Assembly (NCBI GenBank): GCA_030427865.1
Contig: JAUICK010000012.1
Coordinates: forward strand, 41,114 to 105,113
Reading direction: 5' to 3'
Length of the DNA: 64,000 nucleotides
Source of the DNA: Bacteroidia bacterium
GTDB taxonomy: Bacteria > Bacteroidota > Bacteroidia > Flavobacteriales > Flavobacteriaceae
This document shows, in pieces, positions 1 to 9,370 of this stretch; the stretch's first letter is position 1; every line of letters begins with the position of its first letter. The position numbers and the translations under genes were made by a program. The notes under the pieces were generated by a model. The model was not told where the DNA came from, ran no database searches, and was given only the letters and a program-made list of their open reading frames with translations.

Positions 1-918
1 TGCTTGTACTCTTACAAAAACACCATTTCCATCGTTAAAAAACTTTTGAGTTGGGTCTGCATTGTTCCAACCATTATGAGCTCCAACCATATATAGATTA
101 TCTGGTATAGCTGCTTTAAATGCGGTTAAAGAAATTGTAATTGGATCTGAAGTTCTTGTTAAATCTCCAGATGCAGATTTTGCAATTGCTTTAATTCTAA
201 AATCAAAATTCGATGCCATATCTGCTATACCTCCATTGGCAATTACTAAATCGTTTAGTTTGTCATGAGAAATTTCGAAAGTAGTTTTATCTACTGTTCC
301 AATATTAGTTGGAGTTGCAAAATTTGTACCATTAGCAGCCATTTCTACTTCGTAACTAATTTTTAAACTACTTGTTTCACCAATTTCAGGGTCGTCCCAA
401 GTAATAGTTAGTGCTGTAGCATCTGGATTTGTATCTGTTAATACTTGTGAAAAAGTATTATCTGGACTTGTAATTACAGGAGGTTTTACAGCAAATTTAG
501 AAACTTGAAATAAGATGACATTAGATGTGGTGCTTCCAGTGTTTAATCTTATATAGATAGGGGTGTCTGTGTAAGATTTTACGTTAGCATTGTCTAAGAC
601 TTCATTTAAATCTTTTACAGAAATAGTAAAATTCTTTTGCTCTGTACTACCCAATTGAATAGGAGCTGCAAATGTGTTTTCTAACGCCATTTCTACATTG
701 TATGTTGCAGAGGTGTTAATTTCATCAATCCAAGTAATTGTAAATGCAGGATTGTCTTGCAGCGAAAAGTTTAGAAATACGTTGCTAATACCAGGAGTAA
801 TTAACTTAAATTCTGGGTCTGGACTTGTAATTGTTAGGCTTTCTTCTACATCACAAGCACCAAATAAAAGGGTAAGTGATAAAAATAAAAAGCTTAATCT
901 TTTTAAATAAATTTTCAT
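1..918 (-). CDS. SusE/F-like outer-membrane starch-binding lipoprotein, C-terminus cut by window edge
   Basis: Read from the sequence: an ATG at 918-916 opens 306 stop-free codons running off the left edge. The N-terminus is a lipoprotein signal (MKIYLKRLSFLFLSLTLLFG before Cys22), so the protein should be lipid-anchored and probably surface-exposed. Two SusE-type Ig-like repeats follow; each carries an ITSPD-type start and a 'WDDPE/WIDEIN' core. Near the visible end, LYMVGAHNGWNNADPT resembles the starch-binding CBM repeats of SusE/SusF. It is the last visible gene of the minus-strand susC-susD-susE-like string and starts 19 bases after its upstream neighbour ends. Role inferred from the family: holding alpha-glucan at the cell surface. 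The number of CBM repeats cannot be seen. Confidence 0.8.
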   Translation of the reverse strand, partial: MKIYLKRLSFLFLSLTLLFGACDVEESLTITSPDPEFKLITPGISNVFLNFSLQDNPAFTITWIDEINTSATYNVEMALENTFAAPIQLGSTEQKNFTISVKDLNEVLDNANVKSYTDTPIYIRLNTGSTTSNVILFQVSKFAVKPPVITSPDNTFSQVLTDTNPDATALTITWDDPEIGETSSLKISYEVEMAANGTNFATPTNIGTVDKTTFEISHDKLNDLVIANGGIADMASNFDFRIKAIAKSASGDLTRTSDPITISLTAFKAAIPDNLYMVGAHNGWNNADPTQKFFNDGNGVFVRVQA

Positions 919-936
919 TTTTTCTAGTATAAGTTA

Positions 937-2037
937 TTATAAATTTAAAGGAATTAAGATGTAACGACCTGTTAAATCATTAAACCATATATCATAATCA
1001 TCTTCGACAATTACAGGAACTGCTCCACCACCATCAGTAGCTACGCCAGAGAAAGAGGTAGAAGCACCCCATTTTGCGCCAGCACCTGTTACAAACTCGA
1101 TATTACCTGGAGTTAATCTTACGTTGTTAGCATACCAGATATGGCCATCAAAAGCTAATGCGCTCATTGCTATATTTGCTGTACTTGTGCCTTGAACAGT
1201 TAAACTTGCAGGGCTTGTAATTCCAGTTGCATCAAAAGGTTCGAAAGTAAAAGTATTACTTGCAAAATTAATTTTAAATGTATAGTAACCTGCAGGAATT
1301 CCGTTTCCACCACCATAAGGAAATCTTTCTGGGTCTGTTCCACCTCCAGGATTATTTCCTACAGTAGTTCCATCGTCAGTTCCCCATTGAGGTTGCCATA
1401 AACCTTTAGTTTGTAAAACTTTAAAGTGTCCATTGTCTGCCCAAAAACCTGTATAATAAAAAGTATTACTATCTGTAGCATCTCTAAATAATGCAGGGTT
1501 GTTATTGTTGTTGTTCCATCCTGGAGCTGTAGCATCACCAACTAAATAATAATCATTAAAAACATAGTTAAAGTATGGATATACTTTAAATGTAATTGCA
1601 TTAGAATTTGAAGTTTCGCTGTTTTTAGTTCCTAAAGAAGAAACAACTCTAACATAAATATCTGCCCATTCAAAAGGGTTTAAACCGGCGTTACCAGCTG
1701 CAGCATTTACTTCGTTTACAGATAGTGTTACTGAACTTTGCCCTGTAATAGTAGATGCTGTAACAGGATTAGTAAAAGTGTCGTCTTTTGAAAATTGTAT
1801 GGCATAATTTATAGCGGCTTGAATACCGTATTCTGCTTCATTCCAATTAAGTGTTAAAGCAGGGTTTGTTGTATTTACAGCATCTAACTGCAATTGGCTA
1901 AAGTTTAGATTAGCCAAAACAGGAGCTGTGGGTTGTGATATAGTGAATGTTTCAGAAGAATCTTCGCAAGATTGGAAGAATAATAGTACTAAACCAATAA
2001 TACCAACTACTGAAAATCGTTTCATATTTTTCATCAT
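937..2037 (-). CDS. susE: SusE/SusF-like starch-binding lipoprotein
   Basis: A 366-residue lipoprotein: hydrophobic leader then a lipobox ending at Cys24 (LLFFQSC). An N-terminal SusE-like domain (about residues 35-150, with ISQPTAPVL and LTLNWNEAEYG) is followed by a CBM-like module beginning YYLVGDATAPGWN and containing GHFKVLQTKG and WQPQWG, as in SusE/SusF. It lies 19 bases after susD and is co-directional. Known family role: surface starch-binding protein without catalytic activity that helps SusCD capture maltooligosaccharides. The symbol is by position and family; SusF would be an equally fair name. MMKNMKRF offers three nearby starts; the first is used here. Confidence 0.8.
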   Translation of the reverse strand: MMKNMKRFSVVGIIGLVLLFFQSCEDSSETFTISQPTAPVLANLNFSQLQLDAVNTTNPALTLNWNEAEYGIQAAINYAIQFSKDDTFTNPVTASTITGQSSVTLSVNEVNAAAGNAGLNPFEWADIYVRVVSSLGTKNSETSNSNAITFKVYPYFNYVFNDYYLVGDATAPGWNNNNNNPALFRDATDSNTFYYTGFWADNGHFKVLQTKGLWQPQWGTDDGTTVGNNPGGGTDPERFPYGGGNGIPAGYYTFKINFASNTFTFEPFDATGITSPASLTVQGTSTANIAMSALAFDGHIWYANNVRLTPGNIEFVTGAGAKWGASTSFSGVATDGGGAVPVIVEDDYDIWFNDLTGRYILIPLNL

Positions 2038-2056
2038 TTGTGATTTGTTTTTAATG

Positions 2057-3670
2057 TTAATACCCAGTATTTTGAGTTAAATTAGGGTTAGAAGCTAAAC
2101 TTGCTGCAGGAATTGGATATAATTTCATGTGCGCAGGTAAAGCTATACCATTACTACCATTACCTTTCCAAGCCCAGTTGTAGTTTCCTCCTGTAAAGCG
2201 TCCGAAACGAATTAAATCTTGTCTTCTGTGAGCCTCCCAATGTAATTCTCTTGCTCTTTCATCTAAGATAAAATCTAAAGTAATGTCTGCAGCTGTTAAA
2301 TTATTTTGTGGGTTGTTTGCTCTACTTCTTAAGCTGTTAATATATGCTTCCATATTTGCAACTGAAGCTCCAGCACCACCTCTTAAATGAGCTTCTGCAT
2401 ACATTAAATATACGTCTGCTAATCTAAATAAAGGAAAATCGGTGTCAACAAAAGTTTGGTCTACTCCAAAACCACCTGTTGATTTTGCATTAGAGTATTT
2501 CTCTAAAACGTACCCTTGGTCTTTGTCAGAAATATCGGTAATTTCTTTGCTTCTTGTTCCAGAAATAATTCCGTTTCTTCTATCTCCACTAAAGATACCT
2601 CCATCAAACAACTCAACAAATTGCTTTCTTAATCTTAAAGCGCCTCCCCAACCATCAGCACCAACACCTAAAGCAGCACCATTTTTTTCTATACTACCAA
2701 CAGAGCCATTAATCATAACAGTAGTTGGTCCGTAGTTTTGCGTATAAGTACCGTCTGAAACTAAAGGGAAAATAATTTCGTTTTTAGCAGAATTAACATC
2801 GTTATCTGCCATAAAATTATGTTTGTAATCTGTTGCTAAAGTATAACCTCCTGCAATTAATTTGTTGCAATAATCTATACATTCTGTATATTTAGCTTGC
2901 CCAATATAAACTTCTGCATTTAAATAAATCTTAGCCAATATCATCCAAGCAACACCTTTATCTGCTCTTGCATGCTCGTTAGCTAAAGGGTCTTTTAAGT
3001 CTGCTTCGATTGCTTTTAATTCAGTTTCTATATATTCGAACAACTGTGTTCTAGTATAGGCTTTTGGTTGTGCATTAATAGCGTCTTCTTCTGTAGAGAA
3101 GTTTGCTTGACCAAATAAATCCATCATGTAATAGTAAGACATAGCTCTTAGTAAACGTGCTTCTGCTCTGTAAGTTTTTATTTCTGCTCTTGTTGCTGCA
3201 GAAACATTTCTCTCATCTAATTTAGCATCTGTAGTTTCTCTTAAAAAGTTATTTGCAAATGCAATAGTTACATGAGATCTACCAAACATTCCTAAAATTA
3301 TAGGGTCGTCAGCACTCCAAATATTACGTTGAATTTCTCTTGTTCCTGGGTCGTTTTCGTAAGACCATATCATTTGGTCTGCTGATAATGTTTGTAAGTA
3401 TAGTAATACTCTACCAAATTGACTTGTACCAGCATCTAAACCTTCGATATTAGAAGAAGTGGGGCCATCAACTCCAGTTAAAGATAAGTTTGCATAAACT
3501 CCTGCTAATAATCTTTTGTAAGAGGTTTCATCTTTAAAGAAGTCTACTCCTAATAAATCTTGATCATCTTTTGGAGTGATATCTAAATCTTTAGTACAAG
3601 ATGAAAAGGCAACAACTAATACAAGAAGTAATGTTGCGATTTTTTCTATTTTAAATATTTTTTTCATCAT
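2057..3670 (-). CDS. susD: SusD/RagB-family nutrient-binding outer-membrane lipoprotein (starch)
   Basis: A 537-residue SusD-family lipoprotein with lipobox VVAFSSC (Cys25). Family signatures are visible: the conserved DLDITPKDD opening after the Cys, the TPR-like YRAEARLLRAMSYYYMMDLFG segment (split here by description only: RAEARLLRAMSYYYM), FPLFRLADVYLMYAEAH and the C-terminal ERARELHWEAHRRQDLIRFG. SusD forms the lid on the SusC pore and binds the glycan. It sits 15 bases after susC in the same direction, giving a canonical SusCD pair. Substrate is inferred from the neighbouring alpha-glucan enzymes and SusE/F-like proteins, not from SusD itself. Confidence 0.93.
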   Translation of the reverse strand: MMKKIFKIEKIATLLLVLVVAFSSCTKDLDITPKDDQDLLGVDFFKDETSYKRLLAGVYANLSLTGVDGPTSSNIEGLDAGTSQFGRVLLYLQTLSADQMIWSYENDPGTREIQRNIWSADDPIILGMFGRSHVTIAFANNFLRETTDAKLDERNVSAATRAEIKTYRAEARLLRAMSYYYMMDLFGQANFSTEEDAINAQPKAYTRTQLFEYIETELKAIEADLKDPLANEHARADKGVAWMILAKIYLNAEVYIGQAKYTECIDYCNKLIAGGYTLATDYKHNFMADNDVNSAKNEIIFPLVSDGTYTQNYGPTTVMINGSVGSIEKNGAALGVGADGWGGALRLRKQFVELFDGGIFSGDRRNGIISGTRSKEITDISDKDQGYVLEKYSNAKSTGGFGVDQTFVDTDFPLFRLADVYLMYAEAHLRGGAGASVANMEAYINSLRSRANNPQNNLTAADITLDFILDERARELHWEAHRRQDLIRFGRFTGGNYNWAWKGNGSNGIALPAHMKLYPIPAASLASNPNLTQNTGY

Positions 3671-3684
3671 TAATTCTTTATTAA

Positions 3685-6615
3685 TTAAAATTTAATATTA
3701 GCTCCAACCAAAATAGTTCTTGGTCTTGGGTAAATGTTATTGTCTATACCGTTATTAGCTAATTCTGGGTCTAAACCAGAGTAATTTGTTATGGTAAATA
3801 CATTTTGCATACCAGCCCAAATACGGATGCTGTTTGATGCAAATTTTTTGATAGGTCTATCAAAAGTATATCCTAATGTAATATTATCCATTCTTAAGAA
3901 TGATGCATTTTCTAAATAAATATCAGAAAGAATTACATCTGATGTACTATTAAAGTCTGTATTTAATACAGATGTTGGTATGTTTCCTAATACTGCATTG
4001 TCTTGAATTAAATCGTACTGTGCAGAAGAAGAGTTTACATTGTTGTATAAATAATTTCCAACACTTGCTCTTAAGTTAAATGCAAAATCAAAGTTTTTGT
4101 AGTTAATACTTGATTGTAAACCAAAAGTAATATCAGCAAAAGGGTCTTCTTTTAAGTATTTATCTTGTGTATTAATAATTCCATCTCCATTTAAATCTGC
4201 ATAAGCACCTTCTATTGGCTTACCAGCACTGTTGTACAATTGCTTGTAAACGAAAAACGAATTTGGAGCAAAACCTTCTCTGTGAAGCTGAATAAAGTTT
4301 CCTGTACCTCCAGCAATACCTCCTTTAGTAATATCTTGATCTAAAGCTAAGGTTTTAATTTTTCTGTCAAGGTAAGTTGTATTAAAGTTTAAGTTCCAAT
4401 TCAAATCTTCTGTTTTTAAAACATCTGCATTTAAAGTGAACTCTACACCTTTTACTTGCATTTCTCCTACATTTTGAAAAATTCTATTGGTAAAGTTAGA
4501 ACCATCTGCTACAGGTGCTTTAGATAATAAATCTGTTGAATTTTTTTGGAAAAAGTTAATAGAACCTGTGTATTTGTTGTCAAACAATCCATAGTCTAAA
4601 CCAAATTCTACGGTAGCTGTTTTTTCCCATCTTAAAAAACTTCTTCCAGAGGGAATTGTAGATAATATTGGGCCGCCTCCAAATAAATATTGCGAATTTG
4701 TATTTCCAAAACGATACCTGTCTAAATATAAATCAGAACCATCTATATCTTGCTGGCCATTCAAACCATAACTAGCACGTAATTTTAATTCAGAAATTAC
4801 TTCATTATCTTTCAAGAAATCTTCATCACTCATTCTCCATGCTAAAGCAACACCTCCAAAATCTCCCCATCTGTTTGTAGAGCCAAATTTAGAAGAACCA
4901 TCTCTTCTGTAATTAAGAGTTAAAAGGTATTTTTCATTTAATGTAAGATTAGCTCTTGCTAAGAAACCAATTAATACTACTTCAGGGTCAGTAATTGTAT
5001 TAGCATCTTGGTTGTTAGGGTTTCTTAGGTTACCAGTAGAAGTTCTATAACGATTAAAAGATTGGTAAGAGTAACCAGCCATAAAGTCAGTTTTAATTTT
5101 ACCAAATGTGTTTACATAATTAAAGTAAGTATCAAAAGATTCGTTTTCTATTTTATCTGTATAAGAAGATTCATTACCAATAAATTGATCGTTAAAACTG
5201 TTTGGCACATTTAAAGTGGTAATAGCACTTCCATCAGTTTCAGTTTTGTCTAAACCTGCATTAACTGTAACTGTTAATTCTGGTAAAAAATGAAACTTAT
5301 AATCTAATTTTAAGTTTCCGTATTGTCTAAAAACAAGAGAAGTATTGGTGTTTTGTAATAAAGCAGCAACAGGGTTTCTTGTTCCGTTAGAAACGATTAT
5401 ACGTCCTTGAGCATCTCTTGTAAAATGTTGATAAAACCCTCCAAAAGGTGAGCTTGCATCATATACAGGTTGTGTTGGGTCGTAACGTAAAGCAGCACCA
5501 ATTTGACCTGTATCTGCAAATCTATTATCTTCAAAAGCTCTGTTGTAATTTAAACTTATTTTTAAATGATCTTCGAAGAAAGAAGGATTCATAGAAAGTG
5601 AAAAAGTAGCTCTGTCGTAATTAGAGGTTAAGATATTACCTTCAATACCAGCAATACTTGCAGATAATCTTGTAGGTATTTTTCCAAAAATTTGACCTCT
5701 TGCGGTTAAATTATGCTGAGTAGATACAGATTTTTGATAAATCTCGTCTTGCCAGTTTGTGTTTGCAGAACCCAATAAATTAGCTAAACTTGGTTGTTTT
5801 TGTGGAGCTAAAGCTCTAAATTGATCTCCGTTAAAAACATTTATTCTGTCTCTAACCTCTCCAAAACTCATTTGTAAATCGTAATCTAAAGAGTATTCGC
5901 TTCTACCTTTTTTAGTAGTAATGATAATTACACCATTTGCACCTCTAGAACCATAAATTGCAGTTGCAGAAGCATCTTTAAGTACAGAAAATGATTCAAT
6001 ATCATTTGGGTTAATACTCGCTAAGATACCTCTTGATCCATCAGCCCCAGTGTTCGATAATGGCAAACCATCTACAACAATTAAAGGGTTGTTTGATGCA
6101 TCTAAAGAAGAACCTCCACGAATTCTAATTTGAGAACCAGAACCAGGAGCACCACTTGTGGTGATGTTTACCCCAGCAACTCGTCCGCTTAATAAGTTTT
6201 CTGGAGTTACAATGTTTCCTTTTGTAAAATCTTTAGATGTAATTGCTTCTACAGAACCTGTAGCATCTTTTACGGTTGTAGTACCATAACCTACAACAAC
6301 AATCTCGTCTAGTTGTTGTGCAGATTCATCTAATTCAACTGTAAGGTTAAAATTAGTTCCAATTGTAACTTCTTTTTCTGCAAAGCCTAAATATTGAAAA
6401 ATAAGAACATCTCCTGTTTTTACTTTATCAATAGAAAAGTTTCCATCAAAGTCGGTTTGGGTACCTCTTGTTGTACCTTTAACCACTACACTAACACCAG
6501 GTAAAGGTTCACCTGTTGCTTTTTCTTTTACGACACCTTTTACTGTTTGTTGAGCAAACATGGTAAATGATGAAGTTAAAAGAATTCCAATTAACAATAA
6601 TTTAAATTTTTTCAT
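3685..6615 (-). CDS. susC: SusC-family TonB-dependent receptor (starch/maltooligosaccharide)
   Basis: 976 residues from the ATG at 6615. The longer reading starting at 6678 adds 21 residues (MECKFIVKSKSN...) that do not look like a signal peptide, whereas MKKFKLLLIGILLTSSFTMF followed by AQQ is a good one; the shorter start is chosen. Domains: CarboxypepD_reg-like beta-sandwich (about 24-95, VKGVVKEKATGEPLPGVSVV), the SusC box LDEIVVVGYG (near 100), plug domain (to about 215, with GSRGANGVIIITTKKG), then a 22-strand barrel. It imports oligosaccharides across the outer membrane with TonB energy. It is divergent from the LacI regulator with a shared operator at 6725-6742. Confidence 0.95.
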   Translation of the reverse strand: MKKFKLLLIGILLTSSFTMFAQQTVKGVVKEKATGEPLPGVSVVVKGTTRGTQTDFDGNFSIDKVKTGDVLIFQYLGFAEKEVTIGTNFNLTVELDESAQQLDEIVVVGYGTTTVKDATGSVEAITSKDFTKGNIVTPENLLSGRVAGVNITTSGAPGSGSQIRIRGGSSLDASNNPLIVVDGLPLSNTGADGSRGILASINPNDIESFSVLKDASATAIYGSRGANGVIIITTKKGRSEYSLDYDLQMSFGEVRDRINVFNGDQFRALAPQKQPSLANLLGSANTNWQDEIYQKSVSTQHNLTARGQIFGKIPTRLSASIAGIEGNILTSNYDRATFSLSMNPSFFEDHLKISLNYNRAFEDNRFADTGQIGAALRYDPTQPVYDASSPFGGFYQHFTRDAQGRIIVSNGTRNPVAALLQNTNTSLVFRQYGNLKLDYKFHFLPELTVTVNAGLDKTETDGSAITTLNVPNSFNDQFIGNESSYTDKIENESFDTYFNYVNTFGKIKTDFMAGYSYQSFNRYRTSTGNLRNPNNQDANTITDPEVVLIGFLARANLTLNEKYLLTLNYRRDGSSKFGSTNRWGDFGGVALAWRMSDEDFLKDNEVISELKLRASYGLNGQQDIDGSDLYLDRYRFGNTNSQYLFGGGPILSTIPSGRSFLRWEKTATVEFGLDYGLFDNKYTGSINFFQKNSTDLLSKAPVADGSNFTNRIFQNVGEMQVKGVEFTLNADVLKTEDLNWNLNFNTTYLDRKIKTLALDQDITKGGIAGGTGNFIQLHREGFAPNSFFVYKQLYNSAGKPIEGAYADLNGDGIINTQDKYLKEDPFADITFGLQSSINYKNFDFAFNLRASVGNYLYNNVNSSSAQYDLIQDNAVLGNIPTSVLNTDFNSTSDVILSDIYLENASFLRMDNITLGYTFDRPIKKFASNSIRIWAGMQNVFTITNYSGLDPELANNGIDNNIYPRPRTILVGANIKF

Positions 6616-6724
6616 GTATAATTTGTTAAATAATAACTGTAAATTTGACTTGGATTTTACAATAAATTTACATTCCACATAGTAAAGATATAATGTAAAG
6701 CTGTATTTTCCACATGATAAAAGT

Positions 6725-6742
6725 CACGAAAACGGTTTCGTG
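6725..6742. promoter_or_regulatory. LacI-type operator between susC and the regulator gene
   Basis: CACGAAAACGGTTTCGTG is an 18-bp inverted repeat with only one mismatched pair and a central CG, typical of LacI-family operators. On the minus strand it reads CACGAAACCGTTTTCGTG, which matches the two boxes at 7819-7836 and 7860-7877 at 14 of 18 positions. It lies 110 bases before susC and 73 bases before the regulator. Confidence 0.75.
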
Positions 6743-6814
6743 TTAACAACTTTTTTTAACAAAAAACTATCATTTTAACAAAATAGAGTGTCAATATTTT
6801 TCTTTTAACAAAAA

Positions 6815-7837
6815 ATGAAGCAAAAAATTACTATTAAGACAATTGCTAAAGAATTAGGTGTTTCTACTTCTACTGTGTCTAAGGCTCTAAAAGATAGCCA
6901 TGAGATTAGTATAGAAACTAAAGAAAAAATTCAAGCTTATGCCAACTTGTATAATTATAAACCTAACCATTTAGCACTTCAGCTTCGTAATCAAAAGACA
7001 AAAGTTATTGGTGTTATCTTGCCTAAAATTGTGCATCATTTTTTCTCTACAGTGATTAAAGGAATAGAAGATGGAGCCAATGCGAAAGGCTACAATATTA
7101 TGGTGTGTTTCTCTAATGAATCTTATAAAAAAGAAGTAGAAACTTTAAAGGTTTTGTCTAACGGAAGTGTAGATGGGATTATTGTGTCTATAGCCAGTGA
7201 AACTCTTGAAAATAAAGACTTTAATCATTTTAAAGGGTTGGTTTCTGAGGAAATTCCTTTGGTGCTTTTTGATAGAGTTGTTGATGATATTTTATGTGAT
7301 AAAGTTGTTGTAGATGATGTAGGAGCAGGCTATAAAGCAACCAAACATTTGTTAGATAATGGTAGAAAAAAAATAGCATTAATTACCACCCCAAAACACG
7401 TAAATGTAGGTACGCTAAGAAGACAAGGTTACGAAAAGGCTTTAATAGAAGAATACATTAAAGCAGATGAAAATATAATTGTAGAAATTGATGAAGAAGC
7501 TAATATTAAAGAGCAAATTAGAAAAGTTTTTATACAAGAAATAGATGGTGTATTTGCCGTAAACGAAATTTATGCGGCAAAAGCAATGAGAGTTGCAAAA
7601 GAAAAAGGATTAAAAGTACCTCAAGACCTTTCTGTTATTGGATTTACAGATGGTTTAATCTCTGAATATTCATCACCATCTATAACAACTATTGCGCAAC
7701 ATGGTTTTACTATGGGTAAACAAGCTGTAGAATTATTGATTGAAAGAATAGAAAAGGAATCAGAGACTTTTAAACCTAAAAAGATTGTGATTTCCAGTGA
7801 TTTAAAATTACGAGAATCTACGAAACCGTCGTCGTAG
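6815..7837 (+). CDS. LacI/GalR-family regulator of the starch/maltose locus
   Basis: 340 residues, the usual LacI-family length. The N-terminal helix-turn-helix (about 4-52) reads ITIKTIAKELGVSTSTVSKA, followed by a hinge segment (NYKPNHLALQLRN) and a periplasmic-binding-protein-like effector domain (VIGVILPKIVHHFFS at about 64, DGIIVS, VPQDLSVIGFTDG). It is divergent from susCDE and runs in the same direction as the transporter operon. Matching operator-like sites lie on both sides (6725-6742, 7819-7836, 7860-7877), one overlapping its own stop codon. Inferred role: MalR-like control of both arms by maltose or a maltodextrin. Bacteroides uses SusR for starch, so LacI-type control is the flavobacterial arrangement. 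Confidence 0.9.
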   Translation: MKQKITIKTIAKELGVSTSTVSKALKDSHEISIETKEKIQAYANLYNYKPNHLALQLRNQKTKVIGVILPKIVHHFFSTVIKGIEDGANAKGYNIMVCFSNESYKKEVETLKVLSNGSVDGIIVSIASETLENKDFNHFKGLVSEEIPLVLFDRVVDDILCDKVVVDDVGAGYKATKHLLDNGRKKIALITTPKHVNVGTLRRQGYEKALIEEYIKADENIIVEIDEEANIKEQIRKVFIQEIDGVFAVNEIYAAKAMRVAKEKGLKVPQDLSVIGFTDGLISEYSSPSITTIAQHGFTMGKQAVELLIERIEKESETFKPKKIVISSDLKLRESTKPSS

Positions 7838-7877
7838 TTTTTTTGAAAATTACTGTTTTTACGAAACCGTCGTCGTA
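7819..7877. promoter_or_regulatory. Two identical LacI-type operator boxes before the maltose transporter operon
   Basis: TACGAAACCGTCGTCGTA occurs twice, at 7819-7836 and 7860-7877, exactly 41 bp apart (about four helical turns). The first copy encodes the last codons of the regulator and its stop (7835-7837). Each copy has ACGA/TCGT arms about a central CG and resembles the site at 6725-6742. The pair probably controls the transporter gene that starts at 8023. Confidence 0.75.
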
Positions 7878-7990
7878 AATTTTTAAATACTTTTAACTAA
7901 AAATCAAAGAAAAAATATATCTTTGAATCATAATACGATTTATCAATAAATTTCTTTCCACACTATAAATAAGTTGATAAGTCTAAACAC

Positions 7991-8023
7991 TTATCGTAGT
8001 ATTCACTAAAATAATTACGATAA
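7991..8023. promoter_or_regulatory. Inverted repeat at the start of the transporter gene
   Basis: TTATCGTA at 7991-7998 and TACGATAA at 8016-8023 form an 8-bp perfect inverted repeat around 17 bases, the right arm ending on the A of the transporter ATG. It could be a hairpin at the translation start or a low-similarity operator. Confidence 0.35.
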
Positions 8024-9369
8024 TGGAGAAGCGTAAATTAAGCTTCTGGCAAATCTGGAACATGAGTTTTGGATTTCTAGGAATACAAATGGGGTTCGCC
8101 CTTCAAAATGCTAACGCAAGTAGAATTTTACAAATTTTTGGAGCTGATGTTCATGAGCTTTCGTGGTTTTGGATTATCGCACCACTAATGGGGTTGATTG
8201 TTCAGCCCATTATTGGTCATTACAGTGACAAAACTTGGAGCAAATTTGGAAGAAGAAAACCTTATTTTTTAATTGGAGCTATCTTAGCTTCAATTGGGTT
8301 AGTCTTAATGCCACAAGCAGATATTTTCATAGCTTTCTTACCTGCATTATGGGTGGGCGCTGGCTTTTTAATGATTATGGATGCTTCTTTTAATATTGCT
8401 ATGGAGCCTTTTAGAGCTTTAGTAGGCGATAATTTAAGAACAGATCAAAGAACTTTAGGTTTTAGTGTTCAAACAGCTTTAATTGGTTTTGGGGCTGTAG
8501 TTGGTTCTTGGTTACCTTATGCGCTAACAAACTGGTTTGGAGTTTCTAATGAAACCTCAGCAGGCGTTGTTCCTGCAAACTTAATTTGGTCATTTATTAT
8601 AGGGGCAGCTATTTTAATTATTTCTATTTTAGTTACGGTTACTACAACAAAAGAATATTCTCCAGAAGAATTAGCAAGTTTTGATAATGATTCTGATGAA
8701 GTTTTTGAAGAAGAAAGTTCAAGTTTGATGGATATTTTTGATGATTTCAAAAAAATGCCAACAACAATGCGTCAATTAAGTTGGGTGCAATTCTTTTCTT
8801 GGTTTGGACTTTTTGGGATGTGGGTTTTTGCTACACCTGCCATTGCGCAACACATTTATGGTTTACCCCATACAGATAGTAGTAGTACTACATACCAAGA
8901 TGCAGGAGACTGGGTAGGAATACTTTTTGGTATTTATAATTTAGTATCAGCCTTTTATGCATTTGCTTTGCCTTACATCGCAAAGAAATTAGGAAGAAAA
9001 AGAACACATTCTATTTCTTTAATTATTGGAGCTTTAGGACTTTTATCAATTTACATAATGCCAGATAAAAACTGGTTAATTGTTTCTATGATTGGAGTTG
9101 GAATTGCTTGGGCAAGTATTTTAGCAATGCCTTATGCAATTTTAGCAGGTTCAATTTCAGCTAAAAAAATGGGTGTTTACATGGGGATTTTTAATTTCTT
9201 TATTGTAATTCCTCAGATTATCAATGCATTAATTGGTGGTCCATTAGTAAAATACGCATATAATAACGAAGCCATTTTTGCATTAGTTATTAGTGGATTT
9301 AGTTTCTTAATTGCTGCAGCTTTAGTCTACAAGGTAAAAGATGTAGATGATGTAGTACAATCAAATTAA
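8023..9369 (+). CDS. malT: MFS/GPH-type maltose (alpha-glucoside) transporter
   Basis: 448 residues with about twelve hydrophobic segments and a charged central loop (SPEELASFDNDSDEVFEEE). The opening LSFWQIWNMSFGFLGIQMGF and the loop motif DKTWSKFGRRKPY are typical of the sucrose/maltose branch of MFS transporters found in Bacteroidota maltose loci. It acts in the inner membrane, importing maltose or short maltodextrins. It begins the operon with pgmB (1 base gap) and maltose phosphorylase, so imported maltose can be split directly. Two operator-like boxes precede it. Exact substrate is inferred from context. Confidence 0.88.
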   Translation: MEKRKLSFWQIWNMSFGFLGIQMGFALQNANASRILQIFGADVHELSWFWIIAPLMGLIVQPIIGHYSDKTWSKFGRRKPYFLIGAILASIGLVLMPQADIFIAFLPALWVGAGFLMIMDASFNIAMEPFRALVGDNLRTDQRTLGFSVQTALIGFGAVVGSWLPYALTNWFGVSNETSAGVVPANLIWSFIIGAAILIISILVTVTTTKEYSPEELASFDNDSDEVFEEESSSLMDIFDDFKKMPTTMRQLSWVQFFSWFGLFGMWVFATPAIAQHIYGLPHTDSSSTTYQDAGDWVGILFGIYNLVSAFYAFALPYIAKKLGRKRTHSISLIIGALGLLSIYIMPDKNWLIVSMIGVGIAWASILAMPYAILAGSISAKKMGVYMGIFNFFIVIPQIINALIGGPLVKYAYNNEAIFALVISGFSFLIAAALVYKVKDVDDVVQSN

Positions 9370-9370
9370 A

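Noticed and set aside
674..910. 78-codon open frame on the plus strand near the left edge
   Set aside because: It is antisense to the partial SusE/F-like gene, which has a signal peptide, lipobox and domain similarity.
6616..6678. N-terminal extension of starch SusC to 6678
   Set aside because: The 21 extra residues are polar and precede a perfect signal peptide start at 6615.
6673..6715. TTCCACAT direct repeat (6673-6680 and 6708-6715) before starch susC
   Set aside because: Too short to separate from chance in AT-rich intergenic DNA and without a third copy in the window.
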